From Francisella philomiragia subsp. philomiragia ATCC 25015 (GTDB lineage: Bacteria > Pseudomonadota > Gammaproteobacteria > Francisellales > Francisellaceae), in the NCBI RefSeq assembly GCF_000156715.1, contig NZ_DS999316.1, positions 438,985 to 502,984 of the forward strand: DNA of 64,000 bases, read 5' to 3'. The position numbers were made by a program, and so were the translations under genes. The stretch's first letter is position 1. Every line of letters begins with the position of its first letter. Positions 52,496-62,323 of the stretch are shown one piece after another. The notes beneath the pieces were generated by a model. It saw nothing but the letters and a program-made list of their open reading frames with translations. It was not told where the DNA came from and ran no database searches.

Positions 52496-53095
52496 TTACG
52501 CTCCTACTCCTTGACGTGAATAGGTCTGCAAATTTAGCTCAGTAACTATTTTAGAATCAGACTCTTTTTTAATATTTATATTAGTGATAACGGCGATATC
52601 TTTCATATCTATCAAAGCTACGAACAATTTAATCAACTGAGTAAAATCACCAACTAATTTAGCTTTAAAATCTAGCGCATATAAGTCTAAATATTTATTT
52701 TTTTCCACACCTGCTGGTGATAAATCAATAATTGTAATACCAGAACTACGAATAGCTTCATTTAGCGCGGATAAGAAAATAGGTACAGAATGACGTTCAG
52801 GAATACTAAATCTTTCCTCAATATTATGCTTTTCTAATACCTTCACTTGTTCTTTAAGAGCTTCTAAATCTTTTTCTTTCTTAATAAGTCTTGGTATTTG
52901 AGACTCCATTGAGTTTATATGACTTTCTCTTTGATTCGCTTGTGAAATCACAGGACTAACCAAAATACCATAGAAAATAAATATAAATAATCCAAAAGTA
53001 ATTATTAATACTGGTAGCTTAATCTTTAATGGAGCATCTATAACTATTACAGCATACTTGTTAGATAAAACGAATCTTCTTATTTTATCTACCAT
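52496..53095 (-). CDS. pilO: Type IV pilus assembly protein PilO
   Basis: Inner-membrane alignment-complex protein. It has 199 residues: a short cytosolic start, one TM helix (LPVLIITFGLFIFIFYGILV, about 30-49), a coiled coil (about 58-95) and a ferredoxin-like C-terminal domain with SIPERHSVPIFLSALNEAIRSSGI near 97-120 and ALDFKAKLVGDFTQLIKLFVAL. It overlaps pilN by 7 bp and precedes pilP. The assignment rests on order plus the domain plan. Confidence 0.87.
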   Translation of the reverse strand: MVDKIRRFVLSNKYAVIVIDAPLKIKLPVLIITFGLFIFIFYGILVSPVISQANQRESHINSMESQIPRLIKKEKDLEALKEQVKVLEKHNIEERFSIPERHSVPIFLSALNEAIRSSGITIIDLSPAGVEKNKYLDLYALDFKAKLVGDFTQLIKLFVALIDMKDIAVITNINIKKESDSKIVTELNLQTYSRQGVGA

Positions 53096-53652
53096 TTCAC
53101 ACTCTCTCCCTTAAACGCATTACCTTCACCAAATTTAAACTCTAAAGAAAAACTCCTTTGCCCATTTTTCTCAGATCCTAAATTCTTAAGCTCAACTTTT
53201 TTAACTCTAAACTCAATTTCTAAGTTTTTCATAAAAATTGAAAGTAATTTCAAATCTCTCACTTCACCTGTAATAACAAGAATATCTGTATTTGCAACAT
53301 AATTTATGTTTGTAATATATAACTGATCAGTTATTGCTCTAGAAATTTTTTCTAAACCAAGTAGTATGTAATATTGACTAGCTTTGATATTAGCTAAATC
53401 TGAAGATACATCCAATAGTTTATCTCTTTGACTTTTGACAGTTGGATATTCAGCTACATTTTTGTTTAGCTTAGTAATTTGAGTTTGGATATATCTCTCT
53501 ACTTTAATATCTTCATCACTAGACCATGAGAACACTATAGAGAGAATAAACATAGATATAAAGGCCACTAATATCATAAACCCAAGATCTATGCCTATAT
53601 AAGTAAGCTGTTTCTGGCGCCAACGACCACGTACAAAATTAAGATCCTTCAT
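53089..53652 (-). CDS. pilN: Type IV pilus assembly protein PilN
   Basis: Partner of PilO in the inner-membrane alignment complex. It has 187 residues: the PilN-type cytosolic tail (LNFVRGRWRQKQLTY at residues 3-17), a TM helix (about 20-45), a helical segment, and a C-terminal ferredoxin-like fold (LYITNINYVANTDILVITGEVRDL). The N-terminal segment that binds PilM is partly altered from the LLPWR type. It is 3 bp after pilM and overlaps pilO by 7 bp. Confidence 0.87.
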   Translation of the reverse strand: MKDLNFVRGRWRQKQLTYIGIDLGFMILVAFISMFILSIVFSWSSDEDIKVERYIQTQITKLNKNVAEYPTVKSQRDKLLDVSSDLANIKASQYYILLGLEKISRAITDQLYITNINYVANTDILVITGEVRDLKLLSIFMKNLEIEFRVKKVELKNLGSEKNGQRSFSLEFKFGEGNAFKGESVKW

Positions 53653-53655
53653 TAC

Positions 53656-54660
53656 TTATAGAGCCTCCTTCATAGCAATTGCTATTGGTAAAACATACCT
53701 ATATGGTTGCTCTATATCCCCAAACTTTTGGTAATCTATATTTATGAATGGATCAAGTATCTTACAATTCTTTTGTGATAAATCCTTTATCGATTCAAAA
53801 ATGCTCTCAAAATTTTGCTTAATACCATATACATAAACATTATTATCTTGGATTTCATCAAAACTATCAAAGCTATTTTCACCAAAATCTAAGGACATAA
53901 AATCCATAAATCTTAGCAACAACTGAATAACTTCATCCACATATGCTACATCACTAATATTGTCATCAAAAATCTTTATAGATTCATAACTTTTTAGCTC
54001 GCCTTGAGGAGAAAAACTATAAATAGACAACTTATCTGAATATAACCCTAAAAAAACACTATCACTCGAATATTGAGATATCTCACCGATAAAAAGCTCT
54101 GAAACAAAACTACTAATTGCAAGTTTATCTAAAGTACATACAGATAAGGCCCGTCTTGCTTTACTTGCGATACTATATAATCTTTTAATTTTTTCAATAT
54201 CTGAAATATAGTATATGATCAAAGTACCATTACTTTCTGATTCATCGTAATAGTCATACGCCATGTCTGTATACGTATCTGGAAAACGTTTCTTCAAGAA
54301 ATACTCATTTATATAAAAGAATACACCCTCCTTTTTGATAATTTCCAATGCTCTTTTATCACAAGTAATTTCTTCTTTAGTGACATCAATTTCATTATAA
54401 CTAGTAAATCCTAGTTTAACAAAGCGACCTAACTTATTTTCCTTTATGATTTCTGCAACAACGTTACCAACATACTCATTCGTTAATTCACCTTCAAAAT
54501 AAGCTTCTGGAGCAAATACGTGACTATTACAACTTACTAATGTGTAACTATCTCCTTTTTTATCGAGCTTCACGCTAGCTAATGAATATCTGTCATATTC
54601 AATACCTAAAACTGTCTTTTGTGCTTTTTTGCGTCTTTTTTCAAGTAGTAACGATATCAT
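53656..54660 (-). CDS. pilM: Type IV pilus assembly protein PilM
   Basis: Cytosolic actin-like protein that binds the PilN N-terminus and connects to the pilus motor. It has 334 residues. The start LGIEYDRYSLASVKLDKKGD (about 18-37) is the ATPase-fold phosphate-1 region, but the classic motif spacing is loose and the protein is divergent. Identification rests mainly on its position as the first gene of the PilMNOPQ order and on overall length. It is divergent from adk with about 126 bp between. Confidence 0.82.
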   Translation of the reverse strand: MISLLLEKRRKKAQKTVLGIEYDRYSLASVKLDKKGDSYTLVSCNSHVFAPEAYFEGELTNEYVGNVVAEIIKENKLGRFVKLGFTSYNEIDVTKEEITCDKRALEIIKKEGVFFYINEYFLKKRFPDTYTDMAYDYYDESESNGTLIIYYISDIEKIKRLYSIASKARRALSVCTLDKLAISSFVSELFIGEISQYSSDSVFLGLYSDKLSIYSFSPQGELKSYESIKIFDDNISDVAYVDEVIQLLLRFMDFMSLDFGENSFDSFDEIQDNNVYVYGIKQNFESIFESIKDLSQKNCKILDPFINIDYQKFGDIEQPYRYVLPIAIAMKEAL

Positions 54661-54786
54661 AAAATTTCTTATAAAAACTATAGCCTAAAATTAGATACTC
54701 TATTTCTAGATATATAAGTTTGTTTATTTTATAATTAAAACCACATTAAGTAAACTATAGTTTAAAACGTTAAGGCTAAATTAACT

Positions 54787-55437
54787 ATGCGTATAATACT
54801 TTTAGGTGCTCCAGGAGCTGGTAAAGGAACTCAAGCAAAGATAATCGAAGATAAATATAATATTGCTCACATATCTACTGGAGATATGATAAGAGAAACT
54901 ATCAAATCAGGTAGTGAAATAGGTAAAGAGTTAAAAAAAGTACTTGATGCTGGGCAACTAGTCTCGGATGAATTTATTATCAAAATCGTCAAAGATAGAA
55001 TATCTAAAGATGATTGCAAAAATGGATTTTTGTTAGATGGTGTACCTAGAACAATAATCCAAGCTGAAGAGCTAGACAAGCTAGGTGTAAATATCGATTA
55101 TATTGTTGAAGTAGATGTCAAAGATAATCTGCTAATCGAAAGAATAACAGGCAGAAGAGTTCATCCTGCATCTGGTAGAACATATCACACTAAATTTAAC
55201 CCTCCCAAAGTTGAGGGCAAAGATGACATTACTGGAGAGGATTTAATAACTCGTACAGATGACAATGAAGACACAGTTAGAGAAAGACTTTCTGTATACC
55301 ATGCTCAAACCTCTAAGTTAATCGATTTTTATAGAAACTTCTCATCTGCAAATACAAAAACGCCAAAATACATAAAAATAGATGGTGACCAAGCAGTTGA
55401 TAAAGTCTCTCAAGACATCTTTAATCAACTTAAATAA
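54787..55437 (+). CDS. adk: Adenylate kinase
   Basis: Interconverts AMP, ADP and ATP. It has 216 residues, long (bacterial) type. The P-loop [14 protein letters not shown] is at about 7-20, [15 protein letters not shown] (AMP binding) near 29-43, [17 protein letters not shown] near 81-97, and a LID near 120-160 ([19 protein letters not shown]) lacking zinc cysteines. [17 protein letters not shown] follows. It is divergent from pilM and convergent with the oxidase, with only 5 bp separating their stops. Confidence 0.97.
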   Translation: MRIILLGAPGAGKGTQAKIIEDKYNIAHISTGDMIRETIKSGSEIGKELKKVLDAGQLVSDEFIIKIVKDRISKDDCKNGFLLDGVPRTIIQAEELDKLGVNIDYIVEVDVKDNLLIERITGRRVHPASGRTYHTKFNPPKVEGKDDITGEDLITRTDDNEDTVRERLSVYHAQTSKLIDFYRNFSSANTKTPKYIKIDGDQAVDKVSQDIFNQLK

Positions 55438-55442
55438 ACTCT

Positions 55443-58166
55443 CTAATCTAAACATTCTAATAATAACTCTGTAAAAGATATATACTCTAAATGTCCATGA
55501 TATGACAGACCTATCTGACAACTACGGTTAAAACTAACACCGATTTCACAATCACTGACTTGTGGTTTAAGAGACTCTAAACTCGTGGCATTTAACTCAG
55601 GAGTTGTAAAGCCTTTATCTCCGGCAAATCCACAGCAGTAGATTTGCTCAGGAACAATTACAGAAGTACTACATTTTTTCAGTGCTTTTAGATATTTATT
55701 ATCAATATTCTGCTTACGTGTAGAGCAATCAATATGCAAAGCTATTTTACTAAACTTTTTATTTAAATTAATAGCATCTAGCTTATCTATAATTAGACTG
55801 TTGATATTTATAATATTTAAATTTTGATCTTTAGCAAAATTAGCACAAGAGCTATTATCAGTCACAACATAATCATATTGAGTATAATCTATACTTTGCT
55901 TCAATAAGTCCTGAGATACATGTTGCTGAATAAAATTTGCTTGTGAATGATACATCTGACCACAGCACTGACTACTTGTTTTCTGCGGGTAATTAACTTC
56001 AAAACCTAGTTTTTCTAATATTAATTGGCTCGGATACTTTGCATATTTTTTATTACTTGCAAAAATTCTATTTGGACAAGCAGGCAATAGTAATACTTTT
56101 GGTTTGGTATTCTCTTTCGAAGAGTTGATAAAGCTTGCTGATTGAACTTTTGGCATAGTTTCTAGATATACGGGAATAGATTTAAAATTATTATGTAATA
56201 ACTTAGTCATATTCTGGAGATTTTTCTTTCCAACTAGATTGGCTGCTAAATTTCCTAACCTAACTTTTTGTTTTGCTTTATTTATTTCTTTGTCATGATT
56301 AACTAGCTTATTTTGTAGTTTTTTCTGACTAAGAATAAAATCACCAGTATCAATATCAACAGGACATCGTGTCTTACAGAGACTTGTTGTAGCACATGTT
56401 TGTATACCGTAATAATCATAATCTTTGAGCCATTGTTGTTTTTGCTCATTACCTAGCGTTTGAATTTTACGCGCAACAGTATTTCTTTGTCTTGGAGTTA
56501 AACTCAAATTTCTTGATGGACAAACTGGCTCACAAAAACCACACTCCATGCATTTATCTATTTTTTCATCAACACTATTTAGCTCTTTAAGATTCTTAAT
56601 GTGTAAATTCTTATCCTTCGTAAGTTTAACATCTGAATTAAGAATATTTTTGGGATCAAAAAGTTTTTTAATACGCCACATAATATTTAAACATTTATCA
56701 CCCCATTCCACTATCGCAAATGGTGAAATATTTCGACCACTGCCATGTTCTGCCTTTAGTGACCCATTATATTTTTCTGCAACTAATGAAGTAATATCTT
56801 GCATAAATTGATCATACTCAATTAACTGCCTTTCATCATTAAAATCTGGAGTAAGGACAAAATGAATATTGCCTGCTAAAACATGACCAAAAATTGCTGC
56901 ATTAGTATAGTTATATTTGATGAATAATTCTTTTACATCTGTTATTAAACTAGGTAAGTCAGATATTTTTACTGCGATATCCTCAATCAATACAGTACTA
57001 CCATTTGGTCTTTGTCCAGCGATTGTAGGCAAAATACCTTTCCGTGCCTTCCACATAGTTTGAATATCTCGTTCATCTTGCCTAAAACCTACTTGATGAA
57101 CTATATTTGCCCGCTCAATACTTTGATTTACTATATCAAGCTTGCTATCTAAACTACCTTGACTATCCTCAGATACTTCAACCATAATTGCAGCAGTATC
57201 AGTATTTTCAAAATTTATCAAAAAGGGTTGTAATTCTGCCACATCTGCTACTGACTTTAATGATAAGTTATCAAGTAACTCAACAGATGATGGAGCATAA
57301 GGCTCTAATTGTGTAGTAAGTTTTACTAGTTCATCAAGACTTCCATATATTAAGTTCAAGGCTTTAAATTTATGATCTGCCACTGTATTTAATGTTACAT
57401 TACTCACAAAACCAAGAGTACCTTCTGAGCCAATAATCAATCTTTCTATGATTTTTATGGGATCATCAAAATCTAGAAAAGCATTTAAACTATAGCCACT
57501 AGTATTTTTTATTGAGAATTTTTTTTTAAGAAAATCAACAAGCTCTACATCATTTTTGATTTGATTATGAATTGATAATATTGAACTTATAATATCTTGA
57601 TTATTATCTTTAAAGTTTTTAATACTATTAGAGTCAGATGTATCTAATATCTGACCATCTGAAAACACAATCCGTATTGAATCTAAAGTTGCATAAGAAT
57701 TTTTGGCTGTGCCACAACACATCCCACTAGCATTGTTTGCAATAATACCACCAATCTTAGCACTATTAATTGAACCTGGATCAGGACCAATTTTACGATT
57801 ATATATTTTAAGATATTTGTTAGCATTTTCTCCTATTATGCTCGGCTCAAGCTTAATCTTTTGACCATCATCAATAATTTGATAATCTAACCATGCATCA
57901 GATGCTAAAACCACAAGCACTTCATCCGTAACTGCTTGACCAGAGAGACTAGTTCCAGCCGCTCTGAACGTTAGTTTAATATTATACTGATTAGCTAATT
58001 TAATGATCTGTATTACTTCTTGCTCTTTTTTTACAATAAGCACTAATTTAGGTACCATTCTGTATAAACTAGCATCTGTAGAATATGCGTAACGAAGTAG
58101 CTCATTTTCAACAATTTGATTACTTTTTAGATGGCCTCTTAACTGGGATTTAAATTCATTTAACAT
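55443..58166 (-). CDS. FAD-linked oxidase with Fe-S/CCG domains (D-2-hydroxyacid dehydrogenase type)
   Basis: A 907-residue single-chain enzyme like D-lactate or D-2-hydroxyglutarate dehydrogenase. The N-terminal FAD_binding_4 domain has FRAAGTSLSGQAV (about 70-82) and DPGSINSAKIGGIIANNASGMCCG. FAD oxidase C-terminal repeats include VLAGNIHFVLTPD and AEHGSGR near 445-480. A ferredoxin pair follows (CMECGFCEPVCPSRN near 555, then CKTRCPVDIDTG). The C-terminal CCG domain has LLPACPNRIFAS, CCGQMYHSQ and CCGFAGDKGF. The chain has both flavin and Fe-S parts in one polypeptide, so it probably feeds electrons to quinone. Substrate is uncertain. Confidence 0.9.
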   Translation of the reverse strand: MLNEFKSQLRGHLKSNQIVENELLRYAYSTDASLYRMVPKLVLIVKKEQEVIQIIKLANQYNIKLTFRAAGTSLSGQAVTDEVLVVLASDAWLDYQIIDDGQKIKLEPSIIGENANKYLKIYNRKIGPDPGSINSAKIGGIIANNASGMCCGTAKNSYATLDSIRIVFSDGQILDTSDSNSIKNFKDNNQDIISSILSIHNQIKNDVELVDFLKKKFSIKNTSGYSLNAFLDFDDPIKIIERLIIGSEGTLGFVSNVTLNTVADHKFKALNLIYGSLDELVKLTTQLEPYAPSSVELLDNLSLKSVADVAELQPFLINFENTDTAAIMVEVSEDSQGSLDSKLDIVNQSIERANIVHQVGFRQDERDIQTMWKARKGILPTIAGQRPNGSTVLIEDIAVKISDLPSLITDVKELFIKYNYTNAAIFGHVLAGNIHFVLTPDFNDERQLIEYDQFMQDITSLVAEKYNGSLKAEHGSGRNISPFAIVEWGDKCLNIMWRIKKLFDPKNILNSDVKLTKDKNLHIKNLKELNSVDEKIDKCMECGFCEPVCPSRNLSLTPRQRNTVARKIQTLGNEQKQQWLKDYDYYGIQTCATTSLCKTRCPVDIDTGDFILSQKKLQNKLVNHDKEINKAKQKVRLGNLAANLVGKKNLQNMTKLLHNNFKSIPVYLETMPKVQSASFINSSKENTKPKVLLLPACPNRIFASNKKYAKYPSQLILEKLGFEVNYPQKTSSQCCGQMYHSQANFIQQHVSQDLLKQSIDYTQYDYVVTDNSSCANFAKDQNLNIININSLIIDKLDAINLNKKFSKIALHIDCSTRKQNIDNKYLKALKKCSTSVIVPEQIYCCGFAGDKGFTTPELNATSLESLKPQVSDCEIGVSFNRSCQIGLSYHGHLEYISFTELLLECLD

Positions 58167-58227
58167 TAGAAAGAATCTGTGGATATATACTTGATGAAAG
58201 TATACCTAAGATTATACTGAAGATTAA

Positions 58228-58645
58228 TTATTTTTCAGTAAATGAAATATATTTAGCCAAATCACGAATATCATTTTTATTTTTGAAATTTGACTTATGT
58301 AACCATATTTTGATTTTTTTATTAGAACCCTGCTGAACTGCGTAAATATAGATCCAAGCATTTATAATAATGTACTTTCTGATATCCCAAAAATCAGACT
58401 CATTGCTATTTATTATAAATATTAAAGATTCATTATCTGATTCATTTGGTAATAAAATTGCTTCGATTACTTGCCTATTTGGTCGAGATTCAAAAAATAT
58501 TGATAATAGAATTAAAAATCCACCTAAATAAAAAATAATGTTTTGGTTATAAATAAGCACCAACCACAAAACTTGTTAGAAATATCAAACAAGAATAAAC
58601 GATTGCTCTATACTTTCGCGACTTGTTGATTTCTAATCGCTGCAT
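58228..58645 (-). pseudogene. Frameshifted small membrane protein gene downstream of era
   Basis: An ATG at 58645, 10 bases after the era stop, opens a frame for MQRLEINKSRKYRAIVYSCL...LTSF and then closes. A second frame from 58569 continues with a hydrophobic segment (LWLVLIYNQNIIFYLGGFLI) and a C-terminal domain (IRKYIIINAWIYIYAVQ, KIKIWLHKSN). Deleting one T from the TTTT at 58570-58573 joins them into a single 138-residue protein. The layout (short start, two TM, C-terminal domain) resembles YgfX/CptA-like proteins. It could be a pseudogene, a sequencing error, or a separate gene starting at TTG 58569. Confidence 0.5.
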
Positions 58646-58655
58646 ATATCAAAAT

Positions 58656-59549
58656 TTATATTAGATCATATCCAAGTGACTTCAGAGCTCTTTCATCATC
58701 TGACCAGCCACTTTTTACTTTAACATGTGTCTTAAGGTTAACTTTCATACCAACTAATCTTTCGATATCTATACGAGAATCAGTACCGATTTTTTTAAGC
58801 TTGGTTCCTTTTGCTCCAATAACTATGCCTTTCTGACTGTCTCTTTCGACAAGAATACTAGCATAAATATCAACTATGCTTTTTTCTTGATCAACCTTAT
58901 AGCTATCTATTTCTACAGTTATTTGATACGGTACTTCATTACCTATAGTTCGCATAATTTTCTCACGAATTATTTCAGCAACCATAAACTTAATACTTCT
59001 ATCAGTAATTTGATCATCTTCATAGAAAAAATATTCTGATTCAGGTAAAAGCTTCTCTATTCTTGACTCAAGTTCATTTACATTATGTCCTTGCTTAGCA
59101 GATACATATATCACATCATAAAAGCTTAATTTCTCTTTAATTGACTCAATAAACATTGAAGCTTCCAATGATTTTTTCTTATCAACTTTATTAACAACTA
59201 AAAATATTGGAACTTGTGAATATTTTAATTTCTCTACAATATTATCTTCTAACTCAGTCCATTTGCCTAACTCAACCACAAATAAAATCACATCAACTTC
59301 CTTTACCATAGCTGTAGCGGCTTTATTCATAAACTTATTAATCGCTTTAGGTTCATCTATGTGGATACCTGGAGTATCAACGTAGATAAACTGAGTATCT
59401 CCAAGAGTTTTAATTCCCGTTATTTGATGTCTTGTTGTCTGAGGTTTGCGTGAAGTAATACTAATTTTATATTTTAGTATGTTATTTAGTAACGTTGATT
59501 TACCAACATTTGGTCTACCAATAATTGAAATATAGCCACATCTTTTCAT
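58656..59549 (-). CDS. era: GTPase Era
   Basis: GTPase in 16S rRNA maturation and 30S assembly. It has 297 residues. G1 GRPNVGKSTLLN is at about 11-22, effector SRKPQTTRHQITG near 33-45, G3 VDTPGIH near 57-63, G4 NKVDKKKS near 121-128 and G5 VSAKQGHNVNE. The C-terminal KH domain has IVERDSQKGIVIGAKGTKLKKIG (GxxG loop). Usually era follows rnc; here rnc is not adjacent. A frameshifted gene follows after 10 bp. Confidence 0.96.
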   Translation of the reverse strand: MKRCGYISIIGRPNVGKSTLLNNILKYKISITSRKPQTTRHQITGIKTLGDTQFIYVDTPGIHIDEPKAINKFMNKAATAMVKEVDVILFVVELGKWTELEDNIVEKLKYSQVPIFLVVNKVDKKKSLEASMFIESIKEKLSFYDVIYVSAKQGHNVNELESRIEKLLPESEYFFYEDDQITDRSIKFMVAEIIREKIMRTIGNEVPYQITVEIDSYKVDQEKSIVDIYASILVERDSQKGIVIGAKGTKLKKIGTDSRIDIERLVGMKVNLKTHVKVKSGWSDDERALKSLGYDLI

Positions 59550-59670
59550 AAAAGCTTTACAATAGAAATAATATATTTAATTTTAGCAGGTATGTGCTTT
59601 AGAGTCGAAAATATTTAGTAAAGTTTTCAATATAGAAGATTGTAATCTAACAATTTTTGTAGACTAAAAA

Positions 59671-60861
59671 TCACTTAGAAACATGTCGTTTAACAAACCT
59701 AGAAAGTCTACTCATAGCCTCTTCTAATTCTGGCATTTCATTTGCACAACTTATTCTAGCAAATCCAGACAAGCCAAATGCTGTTCCTGGCATCATTGCA
59801 ACATACTCTTCTTCAAGCAACGCATTACACAACTCTATATCACTGCTAAAGCCAGTATGCTTGATTAAATCGCGAATATCTGGAAAAAGATAAAAAGTAC
59901 CATCTGCTCTTTTGACATCGATATAAGGCATATCTTTCAAGCACTTGGTAACAAATTGCTCTTTCTGCTTATATGAATCAGCAAAATATTGCAAATCCTG
60001 AGACGGCATTTGCATAGCAGTAATGGCTGCATACTGAGATATAGAACAAGCACAAGTGGCCGATTGTGATTGAAATTTTTTCATTGCATCGTTTAACAAT
60101 TTTGGAGCAATAGTAAAACCAACCCTCCATCCTGTCATAGCAAAGTTTTTTGAAACTCCACTAGCAATTACATATCTATCTGCTAGATCAGGAGCTACTT
60201 CTGTTATTAGAGTAATTCTATTATTAAAATAAAGCTGATCGTATATATCATCACCAATTATCCAAATATTAGGATATTTTCTGAGCAAGTTAGCTAAATC
60301 TTCTATGCACTTTCTTGAATAAATTAATCCCGTTGGATTGTTTGGCGAGTTAATAATAACAGCCTTTGTTTTTTCTGTAATATGTTTTTCTAAGTCTGTA
60401 ACATCTATCTCAAAACTATTCTCAAATTTAGTTTTAACTACAACAGGCTTAGCTCCTGTAAGAGCAATCATATCTGGATATGACACCCAGTAAGGAGCGA
60501 AGAAAATAGCCTCATCTCCTTCTTCTAAAATACAGTTAAATATATTGTGTAAACTATGCTTAGCTCCAGATGTTATACAGATTTGATCAGCAGCAAAATC
60601 AACGCCATACTCTCTTTTATATCTAGCTGAAACTGCTTCTCGTAGCTCCTTAAGACCATCTACATTAGTATATTTTGTAATATTATTATTGATAGCTTCT
60701 ATACCAGCTTGTTTTATGATATCAGGAGAACTGAAACCCGGCTCTCCGATAGCAAGCGAAATAACATCATGACCTTGATCTTTAATTTGTTTTGCTAATG
60801 CTGCCATCGCATTAGTTGGTGAAGTCGAAACATTCTGAATCTTTGTATTTAGTGATGCCAT
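59671..60861 (-). CDS. aspC: Aspartate/aromatic aminotransferase (class I, PLP)
   Basis: PLP aminotransferase of the AspB type, probably aspartate or tyrosine specific. It has 396 residues. It starts IQNVSTSPTNAMAALAKQIKDQG, with VISLAIGEPGFSSPDII near 34-50 and TSGAKHSLHNIFN near 92-104. NSPNNPTGLIYS near 165-176 binds substrate. The PLP Lys is in SGVSKNFAMTGWRVGF near 233-248. It follows a class II glutamine amidotransferase by 9 bp. Specificity cannot be settled from sequence. Confidence 0.9.
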   Translation of the reverse strand: MASLNTKIQNVSTSPTNAMAALAKQIKDQGHDVISLAIGEPGFSSPDIIKQAGIEAINNNITKYTNVDGLKELREAVSARYKREYGVDFAADQICITSGAKHSLHNIFNCILEEGDEAIFFAPYWVSYPDMIALTGAKPVVVKTKFENSFEIDVTDLEKHITEKTKAVIINSPNNPTGLIYSRKCIEDLANLLRKYPNIWIIGDDIYDQLYFNNRITLITEVAPDLADRYVIASGVSKNFAMTGWRVGFTIAPKLLNDAMKKFQSQSATCACSISQYAAITAMQMPSQDLQYFADSYKQKEQFVTKCLKDMPYIDVKRADGTFYLFPDIRDLIKHTGFSSDIELCNALLEEEYVAMMPGTAFGLSGFARISCANEMPELEEAMSRLSRFVKRHVSK

Positions 60862-60870
60862 TTTAGTTCC

Positions 60871-61677
60871 TTATAACTTTTCTACTTTAAACTCATTATG
60901 TTTAATCTCAATACAAGAATAATTATCTATATATGTGTACAAGTCAGAATCAACTAGGGGCTCTGATAGTACCAGATATCCATTTTTGAGCTTATGCTTT
61001 TGTGACAGTTTTAGAGTTTCTATAATATCTTTATAACTTATATAGTATAACGATGGTTGGTCACCAATGGTAGACATTTTTAGCGAATATGATGTATGTC
61101 CATTGGAATATGCAATACTTGCTTTGACCTTTTCTTTTAGACCATTTCTAGCTTGGATCTTAGTTATTTGCTCAATAGATTTAGCTATAGCTAAAGTTGG
61201 ATTATCATCAATACCATTTGAAAGCGCTAATAAAAAAATAGCTTCTGAATCAGTAGAACCAAATCTTGCTTTAAAATACTGAGGTTTGATATGTTGTTCA
61301 ATCTCTTGACGAATATCATCAAAATCACCTATAGAGCCATTATGCATAAAAAGATGATTATCAAATACAAATGGGTGAGAATTTACTCGAGATGTCGGAG
61401 CAATAGTACTTGCCCTGATATGTGCCATAAAGTTTCTACTTTTGATATGCTTAGCTATAGATATCAAATTTTGATTATTCCAAGCTGGTAGTGAGTCCTT
61501 AAAAACTCCTGGTTCTTTGTGCAAACTTGTATACCAACCGATACCAAAACCATCGCCATTAACAGAAACAGCACCTTGAGATGAATGTATACTTTGATGT
61601 ATAAGTGAGTTCTCAGGGTCTACTAATAAATCACTCATTTTGATTTTATCACCATGGTACATTAACCATCTACACAT
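60871..61677 (-). CDS. Class II glutamine amidotransferase
   Basis: A 268-residue Ntn-hydrolase with the catalytic Cys at residue 2 (MCRWLMYHGDKI). It shows GDGFGIGWYTS near 43-53, FMAHIRASTIAPTSRVNSHPF near 82-102 and LFMHNGSIGDF near 108-118, all features of the YafJ/DUF4072 group. No synthetase domain is attached, so the acceptor is unknown. The real role of this family is unsettled. It lies between tsaB (4 bp) and the aminotransferase (9 bp). Confidence 0.9.
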   Translation of the reverse strand: MCRWLMYHGDKIKMSDLLVDPENSLIHQSIHSSQGAVSVNGDGFGIGWYTSLHKEPGVFKDSLPAWNNQNLISIAKHIKSRNFMAHIRASTIAPTSRVNSHPFVFDNHLFMHNGSIGDFDDIRQEIEQHIKPQYFKARFGSTDSEAIFLLALSNGIDDNPTLAIAKSIEQITKIQARNGLKEKVKASIAYSNGHTSYSLKMSTIGDQPSLYYISYKDIIETLKLSQKHKLKNGYLVLSEPLVDSDLYTYIDNYSCIEIKHNEFKVEKL

Positions 61678-61681
61678 AAGG

Positions 61682-62320
61682 TTATTCTCCTTTAGCTTTC
61701 CAGTGACTAGTACCTCTCAAATAAACAGGAAAGGTTTCTTGTGTTAAGCTTTGAGTTTCTTTTTGCTGCTGATACTTATCAAAAATATACTCTACAATAT
61801 TACCCACATCAATCTTAAAATCTCTATTAACTATTTCTAACTCAGCAATAGATTCTCCTATTAATTCATAACCTGAATATAGTTCTTGTGAATATTCTTC
61901 AAGTTTATAAACATTCTCAGAGATTATTTGATTTGTCTGCAAATTATAGAGCCCCAAATAAAAATCACCCATTTTAGCATCGAGAATTACTGCTACTTTT
62001 TCGGATGCTGCTGGTGTACTTTTAGCTAAAGCAAACATACTTGAAAATCCTATAATAGGAATATCTAAGCCAACAGCGAAGCCTTGACTAATCGCTGCAG
62101 CAAGTCTTACTCCAACAAAACTACCAGGTCCAACACCATAAGCTATGAAATCTAGAGACTTAATATCAGTACAAGAACTATCAAAGACACCTTTAATCAT
62201 TTCAAGTACATACTTATTGTGCTGACGAGGAATTTCTCTAGTATCGTTATATACTTGACCATCTACAGATAATACTATAGAACAATACTTACTCGATGTG
62301 TCTATTATTAAAAACTTCAT
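61682..62320 (-). CDS. tsaB: tRNA threonylcarbamoyladenosine biosynthesis protein TsaB
   Basis: Scaffold partner of TsaD/TsaE in t6A synthesis at tRNA position 37. It has 212 residues. It opens FLIIDTSSKYCSIVLSVDGQ (ASKHA fold) and has REIPRQHNKYVLEMIKG near 29-45, and the clear GVGPGSFVGVRLAAAISQGFAVG near 62-84, where the glycoprotease-like GPGSFTGVR pattern is conserved. The C-terminal half is shorter than TsaD. It lies 3 bp after nagA and 4 bp before the amidotransferase. Confidence 0.94.
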   Translation of the reverse strand: MKFLIIDTSSKYCSIVLSVDGQVYNDTREIPRQHNKYVLEMIKGVFDSSCTDIKSLDFIAYGVGPGSFVGVRLAAAISQGFAVGLDIPIIGFSSMFALAKSTPAASEKVAVILDAKMGDFYLGLYNLQTNQIISENVYKLEEYSQELYSGYELIGESIAELEIVNRDFKIDVGNIVEYIFDKYQQQKETQSLTQETFPVYLRGTSHWKAKGE

Positions 62321-62323
62321 CTT

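Noticed and set aside
50127..54660. pilMNOPQ-aroKB as a novel cluster
   Set aside because: This order is common in gammaproteobacteria.
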